Positions 43,240 to 53,892 of a stretch of DNA of 64,000 nt are shown one piece after another. The position numbers and the translations under genes are program-made. Position 1 is the first letter of the stretch. Each line of letters opens with the position of its first letter. Origin of the DNA: Prorocentrum cordatum (taxonomy: Eukaryota; Sar; Dinophyceae; Prorocentrales; Prorocentraceae); NCBI GenBank assembly GCA_963575745.1, contig CAUYUJ010008136.1:36001-100000 (forward strand), in the 5' to 3' direction. The notes beneath the pieces are model-generated. The model was given only the letters and a program-made list of their open reading frames with translations. It was not told the DNA's origin and ran no database searches.

Positions 43240-43500
43240 GGGAGTTCTTTTCTGGAAAAGAACCAAAACCAAAAGCGAAAGGGTCCAGCACGCCGGGCAC
43301 CCCTGTGATGAATCAACAGGGGGCGGCGGGTCGAAGACGCCTACGGCGAGTCACCGCCGCCCCCTGCCCTTTTGGAAGCGCCTATGTGGCCGAGCGTTGA
43401 GGCCAGAGCCCTGCCAAGCTATCGGACCATGTGTTCCCCGAGTCGGTTTGGAAAGCCTTCGGGGAACACGTGGGGGAGGACGGGGAAGATGAGGAGAGTG
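43240..43500 (+). repeat. Paired-hairpin module, copy B
   Basis: First hairpin: CAGGGGGCGGCGG (43317-43329) with CCGCCGCCCCCTG (43354-43366), 13 of 13 pairs around a 24-base loop that itself holds CGCC-TAC-GGCG. Then GTGGCCGAGCGTTGAGG, like a tRNA A box. Second hairpin: GTGTTCCCCGA (43431-43441) with TCGGGGAACAC (43459-43469), 11 of 11 pairs. Upstream is a conserved block (TTTTCTGGAAAAGAACC) and downstream GGGGGAGGA sequence. Confidence 0.85.
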
Positions 43501-43599
43501 AGGAATGGGCGTGTTCGGGGTCCCTTGGGGGCCCTTGTGAGCTTTTGGAGGCGTCTTGGGGCCTGCTGGCAAAATGTTGGATAAGATCCTTGCCACTCT

Positions 43600-43690
43600 T
43601 TCGGAACGAGTGTTCCCCGAATCAGTTTGGAAAGCTTTCGGGGAACACGTGGAGGAGGTTGGGGAAGAGGAGGAGAGTGAGGAAAAAGGG
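43600..43690 (+). repeat. Second-hairpin duplicate, copy B2
   Basis: GTGTTCCCCGAA (43610-43621) with TTCGGGGAACAC (43637-43648), 12 of 12 pairs, about 180 bases after the same element of copy B. The first hairpin is absent. Confidence 0.8.
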
Positions 43691-44640
43691 GAAGGGAGGA
43701 AGAGTCCTCTTGGGAGCCTCTTGAGGCACTCTGGGGCTCAATTGGGCCATCTTAAGCAGTCTTGAGGCCATCTTGGCAGTCTTGGGTGCATCTTGGGACC
43801 ATCTTCGCCGTCTTGGAGGCCATCTTGGCCATCTTGGAGGCATCTTGAAGGTCATCTTGGTCGTCTGGAGGCCATTTTGACCCTTTCGGGCCTTCCTGGA
43901 GGACGTCTTGGAGGGCTCTCCTCTTGCGGGCCATGAGGGCAGTCCAAGGCCATCTTGAGGCCATCTGGGGCCGTCTTGCGTGCATCTTCGTGCCATCTTC
44001 GCTTTCTGAGAGGCCTTCTTGGCCGTCTTGGAGGCATTTTGGAGGCCATCTTGGCCGTCTTGGAGGCCATCTTCGGCGTCTTCGGGGCCATCTTGGGCCG
44101 TCGTGGGCTTTTCTTGGGGCCTTTTTGGGGACCTCTTGGGCTGTCATGGGGCCATCTTGGAGGCCTCTTGGGCGCTCTTGGGACGATGGGCCGTCTTGGG
44201 CCGTCGGAGAGCTGATAAGAAGAACATGCCAAAATCCTTCAACAACCTCGGGAAAATCAATGATTTTTGCCCTTTCGGGCCTTCCTGGAGGACGTCTTGG
44301 AGGCCTCCTGGGGGCCTCTTGGCCAGTCTTAGGCCATCTTGGAGCCATCTTGGGCCGTCTTGGAGGCTTCTTGGACGAACTTGAAGGCATCGTGGACTCT
44401 CTCGGTCCGTCTTGGAGGCCACCTTGGACCATTTTTGGCGGACTTGGAGGCGATCTTGGGCCATCTTGGAGGCCATCTTGGGCCAACTTGGCGACTCGGA
44501 GGCCATCTTGGGCCATCTTGGATGCCATCTTGGGCCAACGTGACCATCTTGGAGGCCATCTGGAACCGTCTTGGAGGATTTTTTTGCGGTCGTGCAGGTC
44601 GCTTTCGGGTGGCTGGCGGGACGGGCCGAAGCCCCAGGGA
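43691..44640 (+). repeat. GGCCGTCTTGG-family array, segment between modules B and C
   Basis: Same word family as the 401-bp array but more diverged. The landmark near 44214 reads GCTGATAAGAAGAACATGCC. The words GGCCATCTTGG and GGAGGCC dominate. Confidence 0.88.
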
Positions 44641-44895
44641 GAGCTCTTCTGGGAAAAGAACCAAAACCAAAAGTGAAAGGATTCAGCACGTCAGGCACCC
44701 CTGTGATGAATCAACAGGGGGCGGCGGGTCGAAGACGCCTGCGGCGAATCACCGTCGCCCCCTGCCTTTCTGGAAACGCCTATGTGGCAGAACGTTGGGT
44801 TAGAGCTTGGCCAAGCTATCGGACCATGTGTTCCCCGAGTCGGTTTGGAAAGCCTTCGGGGAACACGTGGGGGAGGAGGAAGATGAGGAGGGGGA
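44641..44895 (+). repeat. Paired-hairpin module, copy C
   Basis: First hairpin CAGGGGGCGGCGG (44715-44727) with CCGTCGCCCCCTG (44752-44764); the single change gives a G-T wobble, so pairing is kept. Second hairpin GTGTTCCCCGA (44828-44838) with TCGGGGAACAC (44856-44866). Confidence 0.85.
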
Positions 44896-45900
44896 TGAAA
44901 AAGGAGAGGGAGGAGAGGCCTCTTGAGAGCCTCTTGAGGCACTCTTGAGCTCTATTGGGCCATTATGGCGGTTTTGGAGGCATCTTGGGACCGTCTTGGA
45001 CGCCATTTTGGGATTATCTTGAGGCCTCTTGGAGGCCTCTTAGCCATCTTAGCGGCCATCTTGGCCGTCTCGGAGGTCATCTTGGCCGTCTTGGAGGCAT
45101 CTTGGAGGCCATCTTAGCCGTCTTGGAGGCCTCTTGGGCCGTCTTGGAGGCCTCTTCGGCCGTCTTGGGGGCCACTTGGAGTCGGCTTGGAGGCCTCTTG
45201 GGCCGTCATGGGGCCATCTTGGAGGCCTCTTGGGCGATCTTGCGGCGATCTTGGGAACCTCTTGGGCCGTCTTGGGCTGTCGGTAGGCCGAAAAGAAGCA
45301 AATGCCAAAATCCTTAAAACATCTTGAGACAACTAATGATTTTGGCCTCTGCGGGCCCTCGTGAAGGACTTCTTGGAGGCCTCTTGGGCCGTCTTGGAAG
45401 CCATCTTGGCCGTCTTGGAGGCCATCTTCGGCGTCTTCGGGGCCATCTTGGGCCGATTTGGGGCCTTCTTGGGGCCCTCTTGGGGGCCTCTTGGCCTGTC
45501 ATGGGGCCATCTTGGAGGGCTCTTGGGCGCTCTTGGGACGATGTTTGGGACCTTTCGGGCCGTCTTGGGCCGTCGGAGAGCTGATAAGAAGAACCTCGGG
45601 ACAATCGATGATTTTTGCCCTGTCGAGCCTTCCTGGAGGACGTCTTGGAGGCCTCTTGCGGGCCTTGGCCGGTCTTAGGCCATCTTGGAGCCATCTTGGG
45701 CCGTCTTGGAGGCTTCTTGGACGAACTTGAAGGCATCGTGGACTCTCTCGGTCCGTCTTGGAGGCCACCTTGGACCATTTTTGGCGGACTTGGAGGCGAT
45801 CTTGGGCCATCTTGGAGGCCATCTTGGGCCAACGTGGCCATCTTGGAGGCCATCTGGAGCCGTCTTGGAGGATTTTTTGCGGTCGTTGGGGTCCCTTTCG
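44896..45900 (+). repeat. GGCCGTCTTGG-family array, segment between modules C and D
   Basis: Diverged words of the same family, with a landmark near 45287 (GCCGAAAAGAAGCAAATGCC). Parts of 45530-45870 closely match 44200-44580, so longer segments have been copied within the array. Confidence 0.88.
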
Positions 45901-46230
45901 GGTGGCCGGCGGGACGGGCCGAAGCCCCAGGGAGAGTTCTTTGGGAAAAGAACCAAAACCAAAAGCGAAAGGATTCAGCACGTCAGGCACCCCTGTGATG
46001 GATCAACAGGGGGCGGCGGATCGAGGACGCCTACGGCGAATCACCGCCGCCCCCTGCCTTTTTGGAAGCGCCTCAGTGGCCAAACGTTTGGGTCCAGAGC
46101 TTGAACAAACTTTCGGACCAGGTGTTCCCCGAGCCGCTGAACCTTTCGGGGAGCACGTGGGCGATAAAGAGGAGGATGAGAAGGAGGAGGAGGAAAAAGG
46201 AGGAGGAGGAGGAGGAAGAGAAGGATGATG
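45901..46230 (+). repeat. Paired-hairpin module, copy D
   Basis: First hairpin CAGGGGGCGGCGG (46007-46019) with CCGCCGCCCCCTG (46044-46056). Second hairpin GTGTTCCCCGA (46122-46132) with TCGGGGAGCAC (46146-46156), where one change makes a T-G wobble. A GGA-rich run follows. Confidence 0.85.
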
Positions 46231-46760
46231 AGAGTTCTTGGGAGCCTCGTGCGTCATTCCTGGGGCCTCCTGGGAGCTTCCTGGGAGCCTCTTGGAGGCC
46301 TCTTGGCGGCCTCTTGAAGGCCTCTTGGGGCCTTTTGGGTGCTTCTCGGGGGCCACTTTGGCCTTTGACGGCGTTCCTGGTCCGTCTGTTCGGTCCTTCC
46401 TGGAGGACGTTTTGGAGGGCTCTTGGGCCGTCTTGGAGGCCTCTTGCGGGCCCATAGGGCCGTCTTAGGCCATCTTGAGGCCATCTTGGGCCGTTTTGGG
46501 TGCATCCTCGGGCCATCTTAGCCGTCTTGACGGCCATCTTGGGCGTCTTGGAGGCCTCTTGGAGGCCATCTGGGGCTTCTTTGGAGCCTCTTTGGCCGTC
46601 TTGGGGTCGTCCTGGGGCCGTCTTGGGGGCCTCTTGGGCCGTACTGGGGCCCTCTTGGAGGCTTCTTGGGCACTCTTGGGGCGATCTTGATGGCCTCTTG
46701 GGCAGTCTTGGGCCGTCGGAAGGCCGAAAAGGAGCAAAAACCAACATCCTTCAATTACTC
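46231..46760 (+). repeat. GGCCGTCTTGG-family array, right end
   Basis: Last segment of this array. The landmark near 46722 reads GCCGAAAAGGAGCAAAAACC, after which the array stops. Confidence 0.87.
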
Positions 46761-47246
46761 CGACGGAAGGACCCCGCATGATAATCTGTTTAGCTTGCCC
46801 TTATCCCTTTCCTCCTGGCCATGGCAAACACCCTCCTCTCGCCCTCTCCTCAGCCCTCTTTTCTTCCTTCTATTTCTCCCCCTCCCCCTCCTTCTCCTCC
46901 TCCTCCTCCTCCTCCCCCTCCTTCTCCACCTCCTCCTCATCATCGCCCTCCCCCTACCCCTTCCCTCCTCATCCTCCTCCTGCCTCTTCTCCGTGTGCAC
47001 CTCCCCTTCCCCCTGGTCGGGGGAAGCAAGTCGATTTTCCTCGGCGCCGTCGCCGCCTCGGCCAGCACGCGCGCGTTTGCCGACGGCTAGATCGCGAAGC
47101 CGTCGGGACAGCCCTTCGGGCCAGCCATGCCTTTGGGGTGGGGCAATCCCGCGGGCCGCCGGGGCGCGAGGGCAGGCCGTCGGGACAACCCCGCGGGCCA
47201 GACCGTTGGGACAAGAAAGCGGGCGTCCAGGTGCGCGCCGCGGCGC
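46761..47246. other. CCT-rich tract and GC-rich spacer
   Basis: A CTC/CCT-rich run covers about 46850-46995. The remainder up to the helicase pseudogene contains short GCGGGCC/GTCGGGACA repeats and no gene. Confidence 0.55.
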
Positions 47247-49494
47247 TCAGGCGGGAGGCAGCACGAAATCCAGCTCTGCCGCGAGCTGCTCCGCCTCAGC
47301 CCTGGAGTCCACCGCTCTCTTGTCGAACTCCTGGAGCGCCTTCCGCAGGGACGCCGGCGGCCCGCGCTCCAGGAACTCTCGCGCGGGCGGCCGCAGGATC
47401 AGCATGTTCCGCATGCACGTGGCGCGGGAGAACGCGGCCAGCTCGTCCGACATGCCCGTGCGGCTAGCGTCCTCATCCCTGGCGCAGTCGATGGTGACGC
47501 CCTTGCGCAGAGTCTGGCCTTGCGACAGCGTCGAGGTCAAGTAGGACGCGTGCGTCAAGGTGAACCCCGAGCGGCGCACAGTGTGCGTCCCCGAGCTTTG
47601 CCACGTGAGCTGCTGCTCGCTTGGCCTGAACAGGAGCAAGCTCCTCGCCCGCGCCTTGGCCTCGCCGTCGTCGTCAGCGCCCTCGGCGTTCTGCAGCAGC
47701 ACCTCGGCGACCTTCTGGTAGATCGGGGACTCCTGGAAGCCGTGCACCTGCAGCCAGATTCCCTGCGGTAGGTAGCGGGGGCGAACGAGCTGGCCCGGCG
47801 CGCACTCCTCGTACTCTCGCTCGTCGTCTAACTGAAACTCGAAGGAAACGATGGTGGCCCGTTGCTCTTGCACGAGCCCCAGCTTCTTCTGCAGCTCCTC
47901 CTGCACGGCCGTGAATGGCACCTCCATGCCGACGTGGTCCGGCAAGACGCCGTGGATGTCCCCCGTATTGTGCATGTTCGGGACGTTCAGGAGGCGCCGA
48001 CCCGCGTCGGGATCGCCCTGAATCGTGCCGCGCTCGTCCAGGGCCCGCAAGAAAACGAGGGGCACGCCCAGACGCCGAGCGTCGCGACGAGCACGCGTGT
48101 TGATCCACCTCGCCAGCGTCTCCCAGTGTATGCCCATGCCGTAGCCGAGCAGAAAGTTCTCGTGCTGGTGCCGAGGGTCCAGGGCGCCCTGGTTGTCCAA
48201 GGCCAACGTCTTCTCCCAGGCAGACCAGACCTCTGGTGGGAAGGGCCTGCCCTCGCGCATGCAGCCCAGGAGCGTGATCAGAGGGTCCCCGGGCTCGAAG
48301 CGCTTCGTGCCCTTCAGCTCGAAGACGCTGGGGATCTCAGAGAAGACCTTGATGGCGTGCTGAATCTCCACCGTCGGCGGCTCCGCGTACTTGTACGACC
48401 CTTTTCCGTCGTCCAAGCGCTCGTTCACGTCCGTCAGGAGCCCGATGCTTCCGGTGGGCTTCAGCTGCAGGAAATCGCCGGGGTGCAGCACGATGGGGAC
48501 GCGCCCGAAGTGGTGGTGCGGCCGCTTGTAGGTGGACTCATGCACGTCGTGCGTGTCACTGCGTCCGTGGCAGGCGCGGAGGTCCAGCGCGTTGTACAGA
48601 GCTGCCGTCATTATGCTGACTTTTTTGATGACCAGAACGCGGACGTACTCCCACAACAGTTCCCCCTCTTCTGCATGCCCCCCGGTCTCATCTTCGCGTT
48701 GATGTATTTCTGGGCTCGCAGGGCACAGGCGTTGTGCAGCGTTCTAGCCTTCACAGTCTCCGTGGAGATGTTCTTCGCCTGCGAGTTCGAGAAGGCCACG
48801 ACCATCATGGCGCCTTGTCCGTCGACGACGGGGGCAACAAATACTGCGCCACTGGGAAGACGATCTTCTGCACCACGTGAGTCTTCCCCGAGCCGCCCTG
48901 GCCCAGCAGGAGCAAGTGCGTCACTTTTCTCTCGCTCCAGGGCTTTTTCTGCACGTCGTCTTCCCAGGCTTGGTCGCAGGCCTTGGCGAATCTTGCGACG
49001 AAGAGCGTCTGGTCCCGCGTGAGTCTCTGGTCCTCCGACAAAGCGTCGACCAGTTCGGCGATGTACGCGCTGGGCGTGGAATACACTTTGCCGTCAAATC
49101 TGGCCGCAGTGGCGTCGGTGCCCAGGCCGCCAGCGCTCTCGTCCGCGCCGTCGTCGGCGCCCGCGCCATCCTCGTCGCGAGTGCCCTGGAGGCGGTTGTC
49201 ATGCAGGCTCGCCCAGGAGTGTCTCTCCTCGCGCGCTGCGGTCACCAGCGGTCGGTACCCGGCCGCGGGAGCAGGAACGGTCGCGGCCTCCGTCGGCTCG
49301 GGCACGCCCGCGCCCTCGCGGGCCGCCTCGGACATGCACGGGAGCGCGAGGAGCTCCTTGGCCAACTTCGTGAGGCGCTTGCGGTGCGCGAAGTTCAGCA
49401 CGTCCGCCATGTCCTGCTCCCCGTCGATGCCCCACGTCGGGACCGGCTGGAAGTGCGCCTGGACCTTCGAGGGAGGCGCGCCCGGGTGCTCCAC
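47247..49494 (-). pseudogene. PIF1-like helicase, frameshifted and Walker B altered
   Basis: The minus-strand frame from 49494 has an acidic Ala-rich N-terminus and then the P-loop LLLLGQGGSGKTHVVQKI (about 48870-48920). Near 48830 sense moves to a frame reading MMVVAFSNSQAKNISTETVK, and near 48665 to a third frame, open to 47247. That frame has LVIKKVSIM where PIF1 helicases have a DE pair (Walker B), then GRVPIVLHPGDFLQLKP with the GDFxQL motif, and LPDHVGMEVPFT typical of the family. PIF1 helicases unwind DNA 5'-3' and occur as cellular proteins and in Helitron-type elements; nothing here shows which. Two frameshifts and the Lys-Lys change argue for a pseudogene. Confidence 0.78.
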
Positions 49495-49533
49495 GCCCTC
49501 GCCCGCCTCGGCGCCGTCGTCGCCCGGGCCGCC

Positions 49534-49800
49534 GATGGGTTACCACCAGCGGCCCGGAGATAAAGGGTTACCCCTGCCCCCGATTCGGCCGAGGATGGGT
49601 TACCACCCCCGGCCCGGACGCAAGGGTTCCCCCTTGCGCCCGATTCGGCTGACGATGGGTTACCACCGCCCGCCCGGAGGCAAGGGTTTCCTCCTGCTCC
49701 CGATTCGGCCGAGGATGGGTTACCACCCCCGGCCCGGACGCAAGGGTTCCCCCCTGCGCCCGATTCGGCTGACGATGGATTACCACCGCCCGCGCAAGGG
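49534..49800 (+). repeat. 60-bp tandem repeat, about 4.5 copies
   Basis: GATGGGTTACCACC begins units at 49534, 49594, 49654, 49714 and 49774, each exactly 60 bases apart. The unit also contains CCCGATTCGGC. Alternate units match better, so a 120-base dimer is likely. One + frame reads MGYHPRPGRKGSPLRPIR repeats. Confidence 0.95.
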
Positions 49801-49805
49801 GCGGC

Positions 49806-50030
49806 GCGAATGTGGAGTATTTACAGGGGGATCGCGGCCTCGGGGGCGCGACTGTGGCGTGATTTACGGATGTTCGTGGCCCCAAAAACGCGAACGTGGT
49901 GTAATTTACAAGGAATCGTGGTTTCGGAGGCGCGAACGCGGCGTAATTTGCGAGAGATTGTGGCTTCGGGAGCGCGAATGTCGTGTAATTTACAGGGGAT
50001 TGTTGCCTCATTCGCTCCTGGCGCTATTTG
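49806..50030 (+). repeat. 42-bp tandem repeat, about 5 copies
   Basis: The word GTGTAATTTAC (or close) recurs at about 42-base intervals from 49811 to 49985, with GGCTTCGGGAGCGCGAA between. It directly follows the 60-bp array; both unit lengths are multiples of three. Confidence 0.88.
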
Positions 50031-50193
50031 CGACTGTGTCCTGGAAACCAGCGTTGACTTTTGTGTGTTTCCGCGACCGAAGAACCGTCGCATATCATTG
50101 CGACAGAGGGTTTCTTGACAAGGTTGGCGTGAGCAAGGTCTGCAGTTCGGTCTGACGTCGCTGCTCTGGCTTCAGTTGTTTGGGTGGTCGTAA

Positions 50194-50355
50194 ATATGTG
50201 ATGGAGGCGGAGGAGGAGGAGGAGGAGGAGGAGGAGGAGGAGGAGGAGGAGCAAGAGGAGGAGGAGCAAGAGGAGGAGGAGGAGGAGGAGGAGGACGAGC
50301 AGGAGAGCAGGAGGAGAAGGAGGAGGACGAGGAGGAGGAGCATGATGATGATGAT

Positions 50356-50404
<49 letters not shown>

Positions 50405-50417
50405 GGTGGTGGTGATG

Positions 50418-50449
<32 letters not shown>

Positions 50450-50535
50450 GATGATGATGAGGAGGAGGAGGAGGAGAAGGAGGGGGATGATGATGATGAT
50501 GATGATGATGAGGAGGAGGAGGAGGAGAAGGAGGG

Positions 50536-50596
<61 letters not shown>

Positions 50597-50639
50597 ATGA
50601 GGATGATGACGAGGAGGTGGAGGAAGGAGGAGGAGGACC
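50194..50639 (+). repeat. (GGA)n and (GAT)n microsatellite cluster
   Basis: GGA runs, then GAT/GGT runs, then further GGA and GAT runs. It forms the left GGA border of composite repeat copy 3. It produces spurious Glu, Asp, Met, Ser and Ile runs. Confidence 0.96.
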
Positions 50640-51390
50640 AGATAAAACCAAAGGTGCACCAACGACGTTGCAATAGACCCTCCCTCCAAACTCCCTGTGC
50701 ATTTGGCCTTACAAGAATTTATGTTACTTGCGGCAAGTGGCCCAAAAGAAGACAACCGTTCAAGAATCTTCAAACATGCTAAAACGCAATTTCTGGGTGT
50801 TCAGCGCCGCGAAGCAACGTGACTGTGGCGTCTTGGCAACCCCAAACCGTGCCAGAATACCATTCCTGCGACTTCAACACCGCGACTTAACGTGACTGCT
50901 GCGTCCTGGTAACCTTAACTCGTGCGACAGCACCGTTCTTGGGATTACAACCGTACGAGCCCTTAAGATTCTGACGAAACTGTAATACGAATGTGCGCGG
51001 CGCCAAGGCGAGAGCCACATTTTGAAAAGAACTGCCCTCCATCTTTGAAACGTCTGGAAACTTTCCAGACGAATGTGCGCGGAGCTATGGTGAGAGCCAC
51101 ATGCTGAAAAGGACTCGCCTTGTATCCTTGAAGCTGTTGCGAACTTTCAGACGAATGTGCGCGGCGCGATGGCGAGAGCCTCATATTGAAAACGACCCGC
51201 CTTCCAACCATGAGGCTGTGGCATATTTCAAGCTTCAGGACCATGGTAGTGAAGAAATCTCAGGCGAAAAGCCTGGCCCGCCCTATCAACAGGTCTGGGA
51301 TTGCGACAAGGAGAAGTGGTTCACAAGTGTAAAGGTAAAGGATGGAGGAGGAGGAGGAGGAGGAGGAGGAGGAGGAGGAGGAGGAGGCCC
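50640..51390 (-). repeat. GGA-ended composite repeat, copy 3 (minus)
   Basis: Reverse orientation of the 27-kb and 29-kb copies: GACGTTGCAATAGACCCTCC at 50667, a GCGACTTAACGTGACTGC-type block near 50880, subunits containing GAATGTGCGCGG near 50990, 51072 and 51156, then CAGGCGAAAAGCCTGGCCCG and CAACAGGTCTGGG. It ends in a GGA run (51341-51387). The core is flanked on both sides by GGA tracts. Confidence 0.82.
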
Positions 51391-52075
51391 CTCCACCGGA
51401 GGCCTCCGCGGCCGCCCGAGGCGCGCTCGGGAGGCCCAGCGGCCCCCCAGCCGCCTGTCCTGCTGGGGCCGCTCTGCTCCAGGGCTCCCAAACGGGTTCT
51501 CAGTAGACGAGGTCGGAGGATCGCGCCGCATCGTCGAAGCATCGGCGACGCGGCTCGGTGTCGAGCTCGATTTTCTCCACGCTGACGGCGCCGATGCATC
51601 GCCGACGTCGCGAATGTATCGCCGATGCGCTGGCGATGCGTCGACCATGCGGCGCGATCCTCCGATCTCGTCTATTCGGACCCCACTTGGGCGGCCTCCA
51701 TTTGCCCAGGGCTGGCGCCGTCCCTCGTGGAGCAGCAACTGGTGGAGGTTCGATTGCATGGCATGTTCGGGGGAACTTGCCTGTCCGACAAGGTGAGGTC
51801 TATTCTGGTATCCGCATTAGACGCAGCTCCGAGTCAGATTCGACGCGGATTCGACGTGGATGCGACGTGGGTTCGCGGATTCGACATGGGTCCGACGTGA
51901 ATGGCGACGAGATGGGAAAAACGAAGTGCCCCGAAAATGCAACAGAGGTGCGAGTTTTTTAGACGTTTTGCGGCTTCTTTTGGGCCTCTAGGGCGCCCTC
52001 TTTGCCGCAGCTCGATTCCTCTTGAATTTTTAGCCATGGCACACCGCAAGACGGGTCGCAATGTTGAATTCTAGA
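51391..52075. other. Spacer with short GATTCGACGTGG-type repeats, no gene
   Basis: Holds a few repeats around CGACGTGGATGCGACGTGG (51840-51900) and GATGCATCGCCGA-like words near 51590-51625. ORFs on both strands lack domains. Confidence 0.4.
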
Positions 52076-53564
52076 CGTTTCGCGTAACCCCACCAGCCGC
52101 GCTGGACTCGACTGCCAAAGAGGGCAAGACCCCCGACGGCAGCCGTTGGACACGCTGCACCGCTTCTTATCCCTTAGGAAGGACGATCTCGCAGGGGGAA
52201 CGCTGGAGTTCCTCGCTGGCGAGCGTAACGCCGGGAACAGCAACGACGCCGGAGACCACTCCCCCGCCGCTGCCTGGCACAAGCCCCCACCAGCCTTGGA
52301 CGGCCGCACCCCTGGCGATGACCTCCGCCAGCAGCCCCCAGGAGCCACAAAAGCGACCAAGGAGATAAAGGAGGAACCATCCCCTGGCAGGAACTCCCAC
52401 GGTAACGGCGACAATCCGTTCGAGGTAGACTGGGATGAGGACAATCCATAGAGGACCGTCTCCATGGTCGACAGTCCCCCGCAGCAGGCCGAGGAAACCG
52501 AAACCAACGGCCCCAGCGACAGAGACGGCTCCCACAAGCGGACAGTGCTGTGGACAGCCCCCCCCGACAAGGAGGAAGCGGCCATTTGGACGCCATGCGC
52601 GACGGCCCGCTTCCGAGAGGACATGGAAAAAGTCCTTGACAACAGGAAACTAAGAGGGAAAGGGAGCAAGCCAGACTGCCGTCAGGAGACTATCCCGGAA
52701 CTCGCAGCTCCAGCGCACGAGACCCGCCCGACGCCCAGCCCCCAGCAGGACAGCAGCCCAGAGAGACGGCCGCGCCCACAGGCAGAGCCACTCCCACCTC
52801 CACATCAAGACGACCCCCTGGGAGTGCTCCCCATGTACATGAGGTCCATCGACGAGGCCGACATCCAGAGGGATGAGCCAGCCCAAGAGAAAGTCACCAG
52901 ACGACAGAAGACACTCGGAGGCGCATTCAACGGGGCGTGGACAGGCTGGGTCCGCAGGGCAGGCAGCCTGCAAGGTCTGCCTTGGGTCGACATCCATTCG
53001 GACCCCAAGAGGTACACAAGGGAGCTGTGCGAAGAATTCCTGTGGGCGTGGGAAGCTGCGGGCTACGACGCCTATAAGTTGGTGAGGCACCACCATCTCC
53101 GGGTGGAATGGCAAAAGGTCACCGAGAAATATCGTAGCCTACTACATCGCAGCGCAAGGGCCAGCGCACCCAGGGGGCAAGACAGCAAGGGCCACCCATA
53201 CCCTTGGTCCGACAGCAGCAGGACAGTACCCACCCCCCCCGTCCCACCCGACAGGGCAAGCCACCGCGAACAGACCCAGTCCTCTAGCACACACAGCGGG
53301 GCTTTGCAGCAGCACCCGTGGGGCAAGCCCAGAGCCGGCACAGCCGCCCCGCCAGCGTGCGCCGACTACAGGGAGACCACCTGGTCGGGGGCATCCAGCT
53401 CTGGAGCCCCATGGCGCCCAAGGCCGCGCTGGGAAGGGTGGGGCCGCCAGGATAGTTCATGGAGGGGGGCGACGTGGGGGGGCAGGGGGAAAAGGACCGC
53501 CCCGCAAAGCGACGAGCAATGCGCCGACAAGCGGCAGCGAGGAAGGGAACTCGCGCGCTGGTAG
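52076..53564 (+). CDS. Uncharacterised ORF split by one in-frame stop
   Basis: Two ORFs in the same frame, ending at 52451 and starting at ATG 52464, are separated only by a TAG (52449-52451). Read through, they make one protein of about 470 codons. The first part has LHRFLSLRKDDLAGGTLEFL and an acidic end (FEVDWDEDN). The second has a charged Pro-rich region, a folded-looking segment (LCEEFLWAWEAAGYDAYKLV and HHHLRVEWQKVTEKYRSLL) and a Trp/Gly/Arg-rich tail. No family is recognised. It could be a retroelement ORF1 or a cellular gene. The upstream ORF's ATG is not identified, and a frame change just 5' of 52146 is possible. Confidence 0.5.
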
Positions 53565-53736
53565 CCCGGCAGCTGGCCTGGCAGGGGCCCCCCGACTAGG
53601 GCAGGGCCGACGCTACCCAAAGCCGCCAAGGCGCACGGCGTTGGGCTTCTGGGACAACGAGTTACCCCCTTCGCGGAAGACTTGTCTTGCGGCTCAGGCC
53701 GCTCGCCTCAACCTCTCGCTTCGCTTTCCAGTTCCG

Positions 53737-53892
53737 CGGCTATCGGCTGCACTCCCCATCCCTCGTCGCCACGTGCTATCTGATGTCCTGCGGCTCTCGG
53801 CTGCTGACCCCCTTCCTCGTCGCCACTGCTTCTGCACTCAAGACTGCGGCTATCGGCTGCTAACCCCCCTTCCTCGTCGCCACAGGGGGGCG
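53737..53892 (+). repeat. About 55-bp tandem repeat, 3 copies
   Basis: The words CGGCTATCGGCTGC and CCTCGTCGCCAC recur at 53737, 53791 and 53847 (spacing 54 and 56). It lies downstream of the split ORF. Confidence 0.85.

Noticed and set aside
40811-46740. Dozens of ORFs of the GPSWGPLGRSW or RPPRRPKDGP type as a protein family
   Set aside because: They recur exactly with the DNA repeat, exist in several frames and both strands, and shift frame between units.
50095-50773. Poly-Ser, poly-His, poly-Ile and poly-Asp ORFs
   Set aside because: Frames of GGA/GAT microsatellites.
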